Source of the DNA: Streptomyces finlayi
GTDB lineage: Bacteria; Actinomycetota; Actinomycetes; Streptomycetales; Streptomycetaceae
NCBI RefSeq assembly: GCF_014216315.1
Contig: NZ_CP045702.1
Coordinates: 6,696,001 to 6,760,000, forward strand
Reading direction: 5' to 3'
Length of the DNA stretch: 64,000 bases
The position numbers and the translations under genes are program-made. The notes below the pieces were generated by a model. The model saw only the letters and a program-made list of their open reading frames with translations. It made no database searches and had not been told where the DNA came from. This document shows, piece after piece, positions 15,295 through 24,758 of the stretch; position 1 is the first letter of the stretch; each line of letters begins with the position of its first letter.

Positions 15295-17271
15295 GTGTCA
15301 GACGTCCGTGTGATCATCCAACGCGATTCCGAGCGGGAAGAGCGCGTGGTGACGACGGGGACTACGGCGGCCGAGCTCTTCCCCGGTCAGCGCACCGTCG
15401 TTGCCGCGCGTGTCGAGGGCGAGCTGAAGGACCTCGCGTACGAGCTCAAGGACGGCGAGACCGTCGAGCCCGTCGAGATCTCCTCCGAGGACGGCCTCAA
15501 CATCCTGCGGCACTCCACCGCGCACGTCATGGCACAGGCCGTGCAGGAGCTGCACCCCGACGCCAAGCTGGGCATCGGCCCGCCGGTCAAGGACGGCTTC
15601 TACTACGACTTCGACGTCGAGAAGCCGTTCACGCCCGAGGACCTCAAGGCCATCGAGAAGAAGATGCAGGAGATCCAGAAGCGGGGTCAGCGTTTCTCCC
15701 GCCGGGTCGTCAGCGACGAGGCCGCCCGCGAGGAGCTCGCCGGCGAGCCGTACAAGCTGGAGCTCATCGGTATCAAGGGCTCGGCGTCCTCCGACGACGG
15801 AGCGGACGTCGAGGTGGGCGGCGGCGAGCTGACCATCTACGACAACCTGGACCCGAAGACCGGCGAGCTGTGCTGGAAGGACCTCTGCCGGGGCCCGCAC
15901 CTGCCCACCACCCGGTTCATCCCGGCGTTCAAGCTGATGCGCAACGCCGCGGCGTACTGGCGGGGCAGCGAGAAGAACCCGATGCTCCAGCGCATCTACG
16001 GCACCGCGTGGCCGACCAAGGACGAGCTCAGGGCCCACCTGGAGTTCCTGGAGGAGGCCGCCAAGCGCGACCACCGCAAGCTCGGCAGCGAGCTGGACCT
16101 GTTCTCCTTCCCCGACGAGATCGGCCCCGGTCTCGCGGTCTTCCACCCCAAGGGCGGCGTCATCCGCCGGGCCATGGAGGACTACTCGCGGCGCCGCCAC
16201 GAGGAGGAGGGCTACGAGTTCGTCTACAGCCCGCACGCCACCAAGGGCAAGCTCTTCGAGAAGTCCGGCCACCTGGACTGGTACGCCGACGGCATGTACC
16301 CGCCCATGCAGCTCGACGACGGGGTGGACTACTACCTCAAGCCGATGAACTGCCCGATGCACAACCTGATCTTCGACGCGCGTGGCCGTTCGTACCGCGA
16401 ACTGCCCCTGCGTCTCTTCGAGTTCGGCACGGTGTACCGGTACGAGAAGTCGGGTGTCGTTCACGGTCTGACCCGTTCGCGCGGCTTCACGCAGGACGAC
16501 GCGCACATCTACTGCACCAAGGAGCAGATGGCCAAGGAGCTCGACAGGACGCTCACCTTCGTCCTGAACCTGCTCCGTGACTACGGTCTGACCGACTTCT
16601 ACCTGGAGCTCTCCACCAAGGACCCGGAGAAGTTCGTCGGCTCGGACGAGGTCTGGGAAGAGGCCACCGAGACGCTGCGGCAGGTCGCCGAGAAGCAGAA
16701 CCTGCCGCTCGTTCCCGACCCGGGCGGCGCCGCGTTCTACGGCCCGAAGATCTCCGTACAGTGCAAGGACGCGATCGGCCGCACCTGGCAGATGTCGACC
16801 GTGCAGCTCGACTTCAACCTGCCGGAGCGCTTCGACCTGGAGTACACCGGCCCCGACGGCACCAAGCAGCGGCCGGTCATGATCCACCGTGCGCTGTTCG
16901 GCTCCATCGAGCGCTTCTTCGCGGTGCTCCTGGAGCACTACGCGGGTGCGTTCCCCGTGTGGCTGGCTCCCGTCCAGGCGATCGGTATCCCGATCGGCGA
17001 CGCGCACATCCCGTACCTCCAGGAGTTCGCGGCCAAGGCACGGAAGCAGGGGCTGCGCGTCGACGTCGACGCTTCCTCCGACCGGATGCAGAAGAAGATC
17101 CGCAACCACCAGAAGGCCAAGGTCCCCTTCATGATCATCGCGGGCGACGAGGACATGGCCAACGGTGCCGTCTCCTTCCGCTACCGCGACGGTTCGCAGG
17201 AGAACGGCATTCCGGTCGAGGACGCCCTCGCCAAGATCGCGAAGGCCGTCGAAGACCGCGTGCAGGTCTGA
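15295..17271 (+). CDS. thrS: Threonyl-tRNA synthetase
   Basis: A class II aminoacyl-tRNA synthetase of 658 residues, full length. It charges tRNA-Thr with threonine. The layout is an N-terminal TGS domain, the editing (SAD) domain with HSTAHVMAQAV, the catalytic core with the zinc-ligand region MNCPMHN, motif 2 RLFEFGTVYRYE and motif 3 near IHRALFGSIERF, then the anticodon-binding domain at the C-terminus. The start is GTG, with AGGAGAG 6-7 bases upstream. I looked for a T-box leader in the 90-base gap and did not find one. Confidence 0.97.
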   Translation: MSDVRVIIQRDSEREERVVTTGTTAAELFPGQRTVVAARVEGELKDLAYELKDGETVEPVEISSEDGLNILRHSTAHVMAQAVQELHPDAKLGIGPPVKDGFYYDFDVEKPFTPEDLKAIEKKMQEIQKRGQRFSRRVVSDEAAREELAGEPYKLELIGIKGSASSDDGADVEVGGGELTIYDNLDPKTGELCWKDLCRGPHLPTTRFIPAFKLMRNAAAYWRGSEKNPMLQRIYGTAWPTKDELRAHLEFLEEAAKRDHRKLGSELDLFSFPDEIGPGLAVFHPKGGVIRRAMEDYSRRRHEEEGYEFVYSPHATKGKLFEKSGHLDWYADGMYPPMQLDDGVDYYLKPMNCPMHNLIFDARGRSYRELPLRLFEFGTVYRYEKSGVVHGLTRSRGFTQDDAHIYCTKEQMAKELDRTLTFVLNLLRDYGLTDFYLELSTKDPEKFVGSDEVWEEATETLRQVAEKQNLPLVPDPGGAAFYGPKISVQCKDAIGRTWQMSTVQLDFNLPERFDLEYTGPDGTKQRPVMIHRALFGSIERFFAVLLEHYAGAFPVWLAPVQAIGIPIGDAHIPYLQEFAAKARKQGLRVDVDASSDRMQKKIRNHQKAKVPFMIIAGDEDMANGAVSFRYRDGSQENGIPVEDALAKIAKAVEDRVQV

Positions 17272-17298
17272 CCGCACACCGGTAGAGGCCCCCGCAGC

Positions 17299-17462
17299 TA
17301 GGTCCTGTCTGGAGTTCCCCCGCGGCGTCGCGGCGTCCGGCACCGCCGCCTCCGGCGTTGTCGTCAGTCGCGAGGGCTCCGCCATCGCTCCCTCCTCCGC
17401 CTTGGATTCGACGGCACCGGACGCCGCTCCTTCTCCCGCGCTGGAACCCCAGACAGGACCTA
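17299..17462. repeat. Foldback (MITE-like) element
   Basis: About 164 bases bounded by a perfect 14-base inverted repeat, TAGGTCCTGTCTGG at 17299-17312 and its complement at 17449-17462. The similarity continues inwards imperfectly. An inner perfect 11-base pair, GCGGCGTCCGG (17330-17340) with CCGGACGCCGC (17417-17427), makes the element able to fold back on itself. It codes for no transposase. It separates the convergent thrS and K+ channel genes and could also act as a terminator. Such repeats recur in Streptomyces genomes as far as I can recall; copy number here is unknown. Confidence 0.7.
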
Positions 17463-18137
17463 ACCGCGCTCCGGGGGCCTCTTGTCGTCCTCCCGGCTGA
17501 ACACCTGCAGCAGCCAGGAGGAGAACGACCCCGTCACCGCCCCCAGCAGCGCGAGACCACAGACCATCAGCAGGACCGCGACCGCCCGTCCGCCCGGGGT
17601 GACCGGGGAGACGTCCCCGTACCCCACCGTCGTGAGCGTCGCGCACACCCACCAGGCCGCGTCGCCGAAGGTACGGATCGTGGCGCCCGCCGCACCGTGC
17701 TCCTGTTGGTAGACGGCCAGGGCGCCGGCGAATCCGATCAGCAGCGACGAGAGGCCGGCGTACGCCATCACCCGGGCGTACAGGTCCAGCCTCGGTTGGT
17801 CCCGCCGGTACCGGACCGCGTTGTAGATCCGGACCACCCGGAGGGGGCGCAGGAGCGGGAGCACGAGCACCACCGTGTCCAGCCAGTGGGCGTGGACGAA
17901 CCGGAGGCCCAGGCCGCTCAGCCGGAGCCGTGCCGCGTAGTCGACGAGGAAGAGCAGCCAGGTGACGCAGACCAGCGCGAGGGCGACACCGCGCCAGGGC
18001 TCGGTGCCGGGGGACGCGAGCACGCGGACCGCGTATCCGGCGAGGAAGAGCAGCGCGGCCATGAAGAGAGGAAATTCGGTGCGTTTCTCCCAGGACGCCA
18101 GTCTGCCGGGTGGGGAGTCGGTGGCACGGTCGTTCAT
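17460..18137 (-). CDS. Voltage-gated-type potassium channel
   Basis: A 225-residue six-segment channel. Hydrophobic segments S1-S4 are followed by a pore region with the K+ selectivity filter TTVGYGDV (residues 169-176) and a last helix, then a short charged tail. A run of arginines around residue 95-110 (LRPLRVVRIYNAVRYRR) marks an S4-like sensor. The stop codon TAG is supplied by the outer end of the adjacent foldback element, so the C-terminus has probably been changed by its insertion. ATG at 18137 was preferred; an in-frame GTG at 18182 would add 15 residues. Confidence 0.82.
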   Translation of the reverse strand: MNDRATDSPPGRLASWEKRTEFPLFMAALLFLAGYAVRVLASPGTEPWRGVALALVCVTWLLFLVDYAARLRLSGLGLRFVHAHWLDTVVLVLPLLRPLRVVRIYNAVRYRRDQPRLDLYARVMAYAGLSSLLIGFAGALAVYQQEHGAAGATIRTFGDAAWWVCATLTTVGYGDVSPVTPGGRAVAVLLMVCGLALLGAVTGSFSSWLLQVFSREDDKRPPERG

Positions 18138-18215
18138 GGCCACAGCATCGCGGGCCGCTGTCGGGCGGGGCCCCGGCGACACGCTTCACGGGGCCGACGC
18201 AATATGCTGACCGGC

Positions 18216-18776
18216 ATGACGAGTGAGCCGGAGCAGCAGATCGGAGTGGGAACGCCCGACGCGTTCCAGCGCCTGTGGACGCCCCACCGGATGGCCTACA
18301 TCCAGGGCGAGAACAAGCCCAGTGGTCCGGGGGCCGACGACGGGTGTCCGTTCTGCGTGATCCCCGCCAAGTCGGACGAGGACGGGCTGGTCGTGGCGCG
18401 CGGTGAGCGTGTCTACGCCGTGCTGAACCTCTATCCCTACACCGGTGGCCACCTCATGGTCGTCCCGTACCGGCATGTCGCCGACTACACGGACCTCGAT
18501 GCCGCGGAGACCGCTGAGCTGGCCGACTTCACCAAGCGGGCCATGGTCGCGCTGCGGGTGGCCTCGGGGGCGCACGGCTTCAACATCGGTATGAACCAGG
18601 GTTCGGTGGCCGGCGCGGGCATCGCCGCCCACCTCCATCAGCATCTGGTGCCGCGCTGGGGCGGGGACACCAACTTCATGCCGGTCGTCGGTCATACGAA
18701 GGTGCTGCCGCAGCTGCTCGGGGACACCCGGGCGATGCTCGCGGGCGCCTGGCCGGCCGCGCTGCCCGCTGTCTGA
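18216..18776 (+). CDS. HIT-domain protein (AP4A hydrolase/phosphorylase-like)
   Basis: A 186-residue histidine-triad protein. The triad HLHQHLVPRW near the C-terminus binds nucleotide phosphates, and CPFC at about residues 45-48 forms half of a zinc site. Rv2613c-type actinobacterial homologues are diadenosine tetraphosphate phosphorylases, a plausible role here. It lies a little upstream of the PIM phospholipid genes, as in other actinobacteria. The start was set at the second ATG (18216); one at 18204 is also in frame. Confidence 0.88.
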   Translation: MTSEPEQQIGVGTPDAFQRLWTPHRMAYIQGENKPSGPGADDGCPFCVIPAKSDEDGLVVARGERVYAVLNLYPYTGGHLMVVPYRHVADYTDLDAAETAELADFTKRAMVALRVASGAHGFNIGMNQGSVAGAGIAAHLHQHLVPRWGGDTNFMPVVGHTKVLPQLLGDTRAMLAGAWPAALPAV

Positions 18777-18794
18777 TCCGGTCGGATCGCCGTA

Positions 18795-18836
18795 CGGAAG
18801 GGGCGCTCCCGGCGTGTGCCGGGGGCGCCCCTTCCG
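18795..18836. terminator. Bidirectional terminator
   Basis: A 19-bp stem with a single G-T type mismatch (18795-18813 with 18818-18836) around a GTGT loop, between the convergent HIT gene and the next minus-strand gene. Confidence 0.75.
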
Positions 18837-18853
18837 CGGGTCCGGGGCCGTCC

Positions 18854-20524
18854 CTACGCGTCGTACACGTCGGCCTTCTTCGGGGCGGGGTCCTGCACCA
18901 GGCCGCTGAGGACCATGGAGCGGTTGTCGAAACGCTCGGTGTCGACGCCGTTCTCCTCCAGGACCCGGATCGCCGCGGAGTGCACGGCGCGCAGCACGGG
19001 CGCGGCCGCGCGCAGGGCGTCGTCCGCCATGAACCGGTGGTTCCACGGCTGCGCGGCCCAGGCGTGGCGGAGGCCGAAGGGCTCGGGGAGGACTATCTTG
19101 CCGCCCAGGTAGTCGAGGACCGGCGGGTACCAGGTCAGAGGGGCGCGCAGAGCGAGCCTGACGACTTCGCTCGCCTTGACGAGCGGCAGGGTGACCTTGC
19201 GGGTCTCCCAGAACCTGACGGCCTTCTTGACGGTCTTCGTCTCGGCCTCCGGCTTGGTGAGGAAGAGACCGTGCACCGGGCCGAGCGCATGGCCGGTGAC
19301 TTCGATGCGCAGGGTCTCGTGCAGCACGGTCACGGTGATCATCATGGTGATGACCAGCTGGCCGTCCCAGAGGGTGAACTGGACGCCCAGGTAATGCCGG
19401 TCGCCGCTGCCGAACTGCTGGTGGTTGCAGATGCGCTGTATCTCGTGCGGCTTGACCTGGAAGGTGGCGACGTCCTCGCCGTCCGGACGGGAGACCGAGT
19501 CGGCGTTCTCCCCGACGGGGGAGACGATCCAGTGCTTCACGGACGGGGTGGGGAAGCCGCCGGTGTTGAGCGGGCCGCGCTCCAGCATCTTCAGCTGGTC
19601 GTGGATGACGCGTATCAGGTCCCAGCTGCGGAACTGGTGGATCTCCTTGGCCGGGTCCTTGGAGACGAGGTTCTCGGCGAGCTGCCAGCTGCCCCAGCGG
19701 GTGCCCATGCCGAGGACGCCCTTGGGGCCCGCGTAGAAGACGGAGTTGGACTGCTGTTCCGCGGAGAGCTTCTCCAGTCCCTGGCGGAGTGCTTCACGAG
19801 CGGTCTCGTTCGGGTTCTTGGGTACGGAGTCGGGGATCCTGGCGATGACTCCGGCGCCGGAGAGCAGTCCCTCCCACCGGCTCCGCATGTCCTTGGCGGA
19901 GGTCTCCGCGATCCGCTTGGCCAGGACCCAGCCGATGACGGGGGCGATGATCATCCCTCGCAGGTAGAGCGCCGGCAGTCCGGTGACCGGAAGCTTTATC
20001 AGGAGGACCAGGGCGCCGATACCGACTACGGCGAGGAGGATTCCGCCCAGGGCCCGGAAGGCGGTGTCCTTCGACTTGTTCAGCGCGTCGCGCAGCCGGA
20101 ACGCGAGCATCCAGAGCAGCAGACCGGGAAGGAACAGGAAGCCGCAGAACACGGTGACCAGGGTCAGTCTGGTGTCGCGCGCCTTACGGAGGCCGGTCGC
20201 GGAAAGGCAGTGCTCGACGACGGTCTGCGGGTCGGTGCCGAAGGACTGGATGAGCGCCTTGCGGTCGCCGCCCAGCATGCGCTCCTGGACGGCGCGGGAG
20301 AACGCCTCGCCGAGATTCGGCTTGAAGTAGGCGGACTTGAAGAGCTTGGAGTCGCCTTCCTTCACTTGCGACTTGTGCCACTCGTTGTTGGCCTTGAGGA
20401 TCTCCTCCACCGGGCTGTCGCGGTACGCGGCGGAGGCGAGGGCGTTGGTCGCCACCGCCTGCCCGGCCGAACCCTGGAGCGGGATCTGCGCTCCGGGAGA
20501 GAAATCGAATCCGTCGTTGGCCAC
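18854..20524 (-). CDS. Unknown membrane-anchored protein
   Basis: A 556-residue protein I cannot assign. The first 120 residues are soluble (FDFSPGAQIPLQGSAGQA, NNEWHKSQVK). Two or three hydrophobic segments follow at about residues 125-205 (VTVFCGFLFLPGLLLWML and a later pair). The remaining 350 residues look cytoplasmic, with a conserved-looking HQFRSWDLIRVIHDQL stretch. The GTG at 20524 gives the N-terminus VANDGFDF and follows a GGGGG element; the longer frame to 20632 begins with low-quality sequence. It is next to, and on the same strand as, the EF-G2 gene. Confidence 0.72.
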   Translation of the reverse strand: MANDGFDFSPGAQIPLQGSAGQAVATNALASAAYRDSPVEEILKANNEWHKSQVKEGDSKLFKSAYFKPNLGEAFSRAVQERMLGGDRKALIQSFGTDPQTVVEHCLSATGLRKARDTRLTLVTVFCGFLFLPGLLLWMLAFRLRDALNKSKDTAFRALGGILLAVVGIGALVLLIKLPVTGLPALYLRGMIIAPVIGWVLAKRIAETSAKDMRSRWEGLLSGAGVIARIPDSVPKNPNETAREALRQGLEKLSAEQQSNSVFYAGPKGVLGMGTRWGSWQLAENLVSKDPAKEIHQFRSWDLIRVIHDQLKMLERGPLNTGGFPTPSVKHWIVSPVGENADSVSRPDGEDVATFQVKPHEIQRICNHQQFGSGDRHYLGVQFTLWDGQLVITMMITVTVLHETLRIEVTGHALGPVHGLFLTKPEAETKTVKKAVRFWETRKVTLPLVKASEVVRLALRAPLTWYPPVLDYLGGKIVLPEPFGLRHAWAAQPWNHRFMADDALRAAAPVLRAVHSAAIRVLEENGVDTERFDNRSMVLSGLVQDPAPKKADVYDA

Positions 20525-20661
20525 TGCCGCCCCCACTCGCCGCACGGTCTGCCCTTGGCGCTTTTCCCAACTACCGTACGCGGCACACCTTCTGAGCTGG
20601 ACCCACAGCCTATCGTTTCGACCCACCGGCATCCCGCGGCGTGCGGACCGCGCGGTGCCGG

Positions 20662-22881
20662 TCAGCCGGGTACCCCTTCACCTTCGGCCCGTACGCGTTC
20701 GGCGAGCTGGGGCGGCATCGCTTCGTGCCGGGCGTAGGCGCGGTCGAAGCGGCCGGTGCCGTGTGCGAGGGACCGCAGGTCGACGGCGTACCGGCCGATC
20801 TCCAGCTCGGGCACCTCGGCCCGTACGACGGTCCGCCCGCCGGGTGCCTGCTCCGTTCCCACGACTCTGCCGCGCCGTCCCGACAGGTCGCTCATGACGG
20901 CTCCCACGTAGTCGTCGGGGATCAGGACGCCGACCTCGTACACCGGTTCGAGCAGCTGGATACGGGTGTCCGCCGCCGCCTCGCGCAGGGCCTGCGCCGC
21001 CGCCGTCTGGAAGGCCGCGTCGGAGGAGTCCACCGAGTGCGCCTTTCCGTCGAGCAGGGTGATGCGCACGTCGACGAGGGGGTGGCCCGAGGCGACTCCC
21101 CGGGCGGCCTGGGCGCGTACGCCTTTCTCGACGGACGGGATGAACTGGCGTGGCACGGCTCCGCCGACGACCTTGTCGACGAACTCGATGCCCGCCCCGG
21201 GCGGCAGCGGCTCCACCTCGATCTCGCAGATGGCGTACTGGCCGTGACCACCGGACTGTTTGACGTGCCGGCCCCGTCCGGTGCACCGGGTGGCGAACGT
21301 CTCGCGCAGGGGCACGCGGTGGGGGACCACGTCGACCTGGACGCCGTAGTGGCTGCGCAGCCGTTCCAGGGCGACGTCCAGGTGCGCTTCGCCCATGCAC
21401 CACAGGACGACCTGGTGGGTGTCCTGGTTCTGTTCGAGGCGCATGGTCGGATCCTCCGCCACCAGCCGCGACAGGCCCTGCGAGAGCTTGTCCTCGTCCG
21501 CCTTGCCGTGGGCGCGGACGGCGACCGGCAGCAGTGGGTCGGGCATCTTCCACGGTTCCATCAGCAGGGGAGCTTCCTTGGCGGACAGGGTGTCCCCGGT
21601 CTCGGCGGCGCCGAGCCTGGCGACGCAGACGATGTCTCCCGCGATGCACCGGGTGACGGGCCTCTGCTGCTTCCCGAAGGGCGAGGTGAGCGCACCCACC
21701 CGGACCTCGGCCTCGTGGGAGGGGCGCTCCTCGTGTCCCGGACCGGTGAGGCCGTGGCCGCGGACGTGGACGCTGTCGTCGGGGTGCAGGGTGCCGGAGA
21801 AGACGCGTACGAGGGACATCCGGCCGACGTACGGATCGGTTGCCGTCTTGACGACCTCCGCGAGGAGGGGGCCCTGCGGGTCGCAGACGGGGGCGGGGCG
21901 CGACGCGCCCCGCGGGGTGGTGACGGCGGGGAGTGTGCGCTCAGGCGGGGCGGGGAAGCCGCCGGTGACGAGGTTCAGGAGCTCGACGGTTCCGACGCCC
22001 TGGCGGGCGCCGTCGGCGGCGGGTGCCGCGGTGAGGACGGGGTGGAAGACACCGCGTGCGACGGCACGCTCCAGGTCGTCGACAAGCGTCTTGATGTCGA
22101 TGTCACCGCCGCCCAGGTAGTGGTCCATCAAGGTCTCGTCCTCGCTCTCGGCGATGATTCCCTCGATGAGGCGGTTGCGGGCCTCACCGAGCGATTCCCG
22201 TTCGCCGTCGGCCGGTGGCAGCTCCTGCCGCACGCCGGAGGAGTAGTCGCAGATCCGCTGCGCGAGCAGTCCGGTGAGCCCGGTGAGGGGCGCGTGCCCG
22301 TCCGGGGCCTGGGGGCCGTGTACGGGCAGATACAGCGGGACCACGGCGTCGGGGTCGTCGCCGCCGAAGAGCCCCGCACAGACCCGCGTCATGCCGTCGA
22401 AGGAGGTACGGGCGGTGTCGAGGTGGGTGACGACGATGGCCCGGGGCATCCCGACGGCCGCGCACTCGTCCCACACGGCCCGGGTCGTGCCCTCGACGGC
22501 GTCCGCCTCCTGGGCGGCGGAGACGACGAAGAGGGCCGCGTCCGCCGCGCGCAGACCGGCCCTGAGTTCCCCGACGAAGTCCGCGTAGCCGGGGGTGTCC
22601 AGCAGATTTATCCTGTAGCCGTTCCAATCGACGGGGACCAAGGAGAGCTGTACGGAACGTTGCCTCCGGTGCTCGATCTCGTCGTAGTCGGAGATGGTCC
22701 CGCCGTCCTCGACCCGGCCGGCCCGGTTGACGGCTCCCGCCGTCTGCGCCAGTGCTTCGACCAGGGTGGTCTTGCCGGCTCCGCTGTGGCCGACCAGCAC
22801 CACATTGCGCAGGGACGTGGGCCGGTCGGCCGTCGCCGCCCTGCCCGCGGCCCCGGGGTGGGTGTGTGTCCTGTCGCCCAT
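20662..22881 (-). CDS. Elongation factor G-like protein EF-G2
   Basis: A 739-residue translational GTPase with EF-G domain order. The P-loop GHSGAGKT is at residues 31-38 and DTPG marks switch II. Where canonical EF-G has NKxD, this protein reads THLD, so the guanine-recognition motif is altered. It belongs to the EF-G2 paralogue group found in actinobacteria, whose GTPase activity and cellular role are unclear. A GGGAGG element lies 9 bases before the ATG. It is not in an rpsL-rpsG-fusA operon, which also argues against it being the main EF-G. Confidence 0.87.
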   Translation of the reverse strand: MGDRTHTHPGAAGRAATADRPTSLRNVVLVGHSGAGKTTLVEALAQTAGAVNRAGRVEDGGTISDYDEIEHRRQRSVQLSLVPVDWNGYRINLLDTPGYADFVGELRAGLRAADAALFVVSAAQEADAVEGTTRAVWDECAAVGMPRAIVVTHLDTARTSFDGMTRVCAGLFGGDDPDAVVPLYLPVHGPQAPDGHAPLTGLTGLLAQRICDYSSGVRQELPPADGERESLGEARNRLIEGIIAESEDETLMDHYLGGGDIDIKTLVDDLERAVARGVFHPVLTAAPAADGARQGVGTVELLNLVTGGFPAPPERTLPAVTTPRGASRPAPVCDPQGPLLAEVVKTATDPYVGRMSLVRVFSGTLHPDDSVHVRGHGLTGPGHEERPSHEAEVRVGALTSPFGKQQRPVTRCIAGDIVCVARLGAAETGDTLSAKEAPLLMEPWKMPDPLLPVAVRAHGKADEDKLSQGLSRLVAEDPTMRLEQNQDTHQVVLWCMGEAHLDVALERLRSHYGVQVDVVPHRVPLRETFATRCTGRGRHVKQSGGHGQYAICEIEVEPLPPGAGIEFVDKVVGGAVPRQFIPSVEKGVRAQAARGVASGHPLVDVRITLLDGKAHSVDSSDAAFQTAAAQALREAAADTRIQLLEPVYEVGVLIPDDYVGAVMSDLSGRRGRVVGTEQAPGGRTVVRAEVPELEIGRYAVDLRSLAHGTGRFDRAYARHEAMPPQLAERVRAEGEGVPG

Positions 22882-23166
22882 GGTGTGTGCCTCCCGGTGG
22901 TGTACGCGGCGCGGGGAGCGCCGCGCGGTGAGGGGAGAGAGCTGTGCACGGGCACGGGGAAGCTGTCACGCCGGCCTCTTCGGCACCCGCGGTAATTCCG
23001 AGCTTTCCACTCACTTCGGACGGCGTCCATACGTCGGGCGCGAGCGTCCGCGGCGGCGACACACTCCCGGAGCGGGTGCCCGGCCGGTGGAGCACACGGG
23101 TGGTGACTACGATGGGCCAGCCGGTGGCCGCAGTGGCCGCACGGCCCGCCGAACCTCGGGAAGGCC

Positions 23167-23838
23167 ATGCTGAACAAGTACGCGCGTGCATTTTTTACGC
23201 GTGTCCTCACACCGTTCGCCGCTCTGCTGCTCCGCCTAGGGGTCAGCCCCGACGCGGTCACGCTCGTCGGTACGGCCGGAGTGATGGCAGGAGCGCTGGT
23301 CTTCTTCCCGATGGGGGAGTTCTTCTGGGGCACGATCGTCATCACGATCTTCGTCTTCTCGGACCTCGTCGACGGCAACATGGCCCGGCAGGCGGGGATC
23401 TCCAGCCGGTGGGGCGCGTTCCTCGACTCGACGCTCGACCGCGTCGCTGACGGGGCGGTCTTCGGCGGGTTCGCGCTCTGGTACGCGGGCGGCGGCGACG
23501 ACAACGTGCTGTGCGCCGTGGCGATCTTCTGCCTGGCGAGCGGCCAGGTGGTCTCGTACACGAAGGCACGTGGAGAGTCGATCGGCCTGCCGGTCGCCGT
23601 CAACGGTCTGGTGGAGCGCGCCGAGCGCCTGGTGATCTCGCTGGTCGCGGCCGGGCTCGCCGGTCTGCACGCCTTCGGCGTCCCCGGGATCGACATCCTG
23701 CTGCCGATCGCGCTGTGGATCGTCGCCGTGGGCAGCCTGGTGACGCTGATCCAGCGTGTGGTGACCGTGCGCCGGGAGTCCGCGGAGGCCGACGCGGCCG
23801 CCGCGGCGACGGAGCAGGGGAGCGGGGCCGGTCAGTGA
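23167..23838 (+). CDS. pgsA: Phosphatidylinositol phosphate synthase
   Basis: A 223-residue membrane enzyme of the CDP-alcohol phosphatidyltransferase family. The signature DG-x2-AR-x8-G-x3-D-x3-D is complete from about residue 69 (DGNMARQ to FLDSTLD). In actinobacteria this enzyme joins CDP-diacylglycerol to inositol 1-phosphate, the first step to phosphatidylinositol and PIMs. About six membrane segments are visible. Its TGA overlaps the GTG of the acyltransferase gene (GTGA), and it heads a three-gene PIM operon. Confidence 0.9.
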   Translation: MLNKYARAFFTRVLTPFAALLLRLGVSPDAVTLVGTAGVMAGALVFFPMGEFFWGTIVITIFVFSDLVDGNMARQAGISSRWGAFLDSTLDRVADGAVFGGFALWYAGGGDDNVLCAVAIFCLASGQVVSYTKARGESIGLPVAVNGLVERAERLVISLVAAGLAGLHAFGVPGIDILLPIALWIVAVGSLVTLIQRVVTVRRESAEADAAAAATEQGSGAGQ

Positions 23839-24758
23839 GCGGTACCGACGACGGTCTGCGGGAACGGTTGGCGGACGGGCTGTACGGGCTCGGCTGGGGC
23901 GCGGTCAAGAAGCTACCCGAGCCCGCGGCGACGGCGCTCTTCCGTACCCTCGCCGACCAGGTGTGGAAGCGGCGCGGCAAGAGCGTGCTGCGGCTGGAGT
24001 CCAATCTCGCGCGGGTCGTGCCCGACGCGGACGCGGCCCGTCTCGCCGAGCTGTCCAAGGCAGGCATGCGCTCGTACATGCGCTACTGGATGGAGTCCTT
24101 CCGGCTGCCGACCTGGACCCCGCAGCGGATCAAGGACAGCATCGAGGTGCGGGACACCCACCATCTGACGGAGGCCCTCGACGCCGGGCGGGGCGTCGTC
24201 GTCGCCCTTCCGCATCTGGGGAACTGGGACCTGGCGGGCGCGTGGGTCACCACCGACCTCAAGGTCGGTTTCACCACCGTCGCCGAACGCCTCAAGCCCG
24301 AATCGCTCTACGACCGCTTCGTCGCCTACCGCGAGGGCCTCGGTATGGAGGTCCTGCCGCACAGCGGCGGCGCGGCCTTCGGCACCCTGGCGCGGCGGCT
24401 GCGGGCCGGCGGCCTCGTCTGTCTGGTCGCCGACCGCGATCTGTCGGAGTCCGGCGTGGAGGTGACGTTCTTCGGCGACACCGCGCGCATGCCCGCGGGG
24501 CCGGCGCTCCTGGCGCAGCAGACCGGGGCGGCCCTGCTCCCCGTCACGCTCTGGTACGACGGCACCCCGGTCATGAAGGCGCGCATCCACCCGGCGGTCG
24601 AGCAGCCCACGACGGGCGACCGCACCGAGAGGACGACGGTGATGACGCAGGCGCTGGCCGATGCCTTCGCCGTCGGAATCGCCGGGCATCCGGAGGACTG
24701 GCACATGCTCCAGCGCCTGTGGGTCTCCGATCTGGACCCCCGAGGGGAACAGCCGTGA
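23835..24758 (+). CDS. patA: Phosphatidylinositol mannoside acyltransferase
   Basis: A 307-residue peripheral membrane acyltransferase of the LpxL/HtrB-like family. LPHLGNWD (about residues 122-129) is the H-x4-D catalytic motif. It would acylate the mannose of PIM1/PIM2, working between PgsA and PimA. The GTG start overlaps the pgsA stop and the gene's own TGA overlaps the next GTG, so all three proteins are translationally coupled. Confidence 0.88.
   Translation: MSGTDDGLRERLADGLYGLGWGAVKKLPEPAATALFRTLADQVWKRRGKSVLRLESNLARVVPDADAARLAELSKAGMRSYMRYWMESFRLPTWTPQRIKDSIEVRDTHHLTEALDAGRGVVVALPHLGNWDLAGAWVTTDLKVGFTTVAERLKPESLYDRFVAYREGLGMEVLPHSGGAAFGTLARRLRAGGLVCLVADRDLSESGVEVTFFGDTARMPAGPALLAQQTGAALLPVTLWYDGTPVMKARIHPAVEQPTTGDRTERTTVMTQALADAFAVGIAGHPEDWHMLQRLWVSDLDPRGEQP

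Noticed and set aside
15298..18189. Minus-strand open frame of 963 codons across thrS
   Set aside because: It is antisense to a full-length thrS, runs through the foldback element and has no recognisable domain. thrS explains the sequence.
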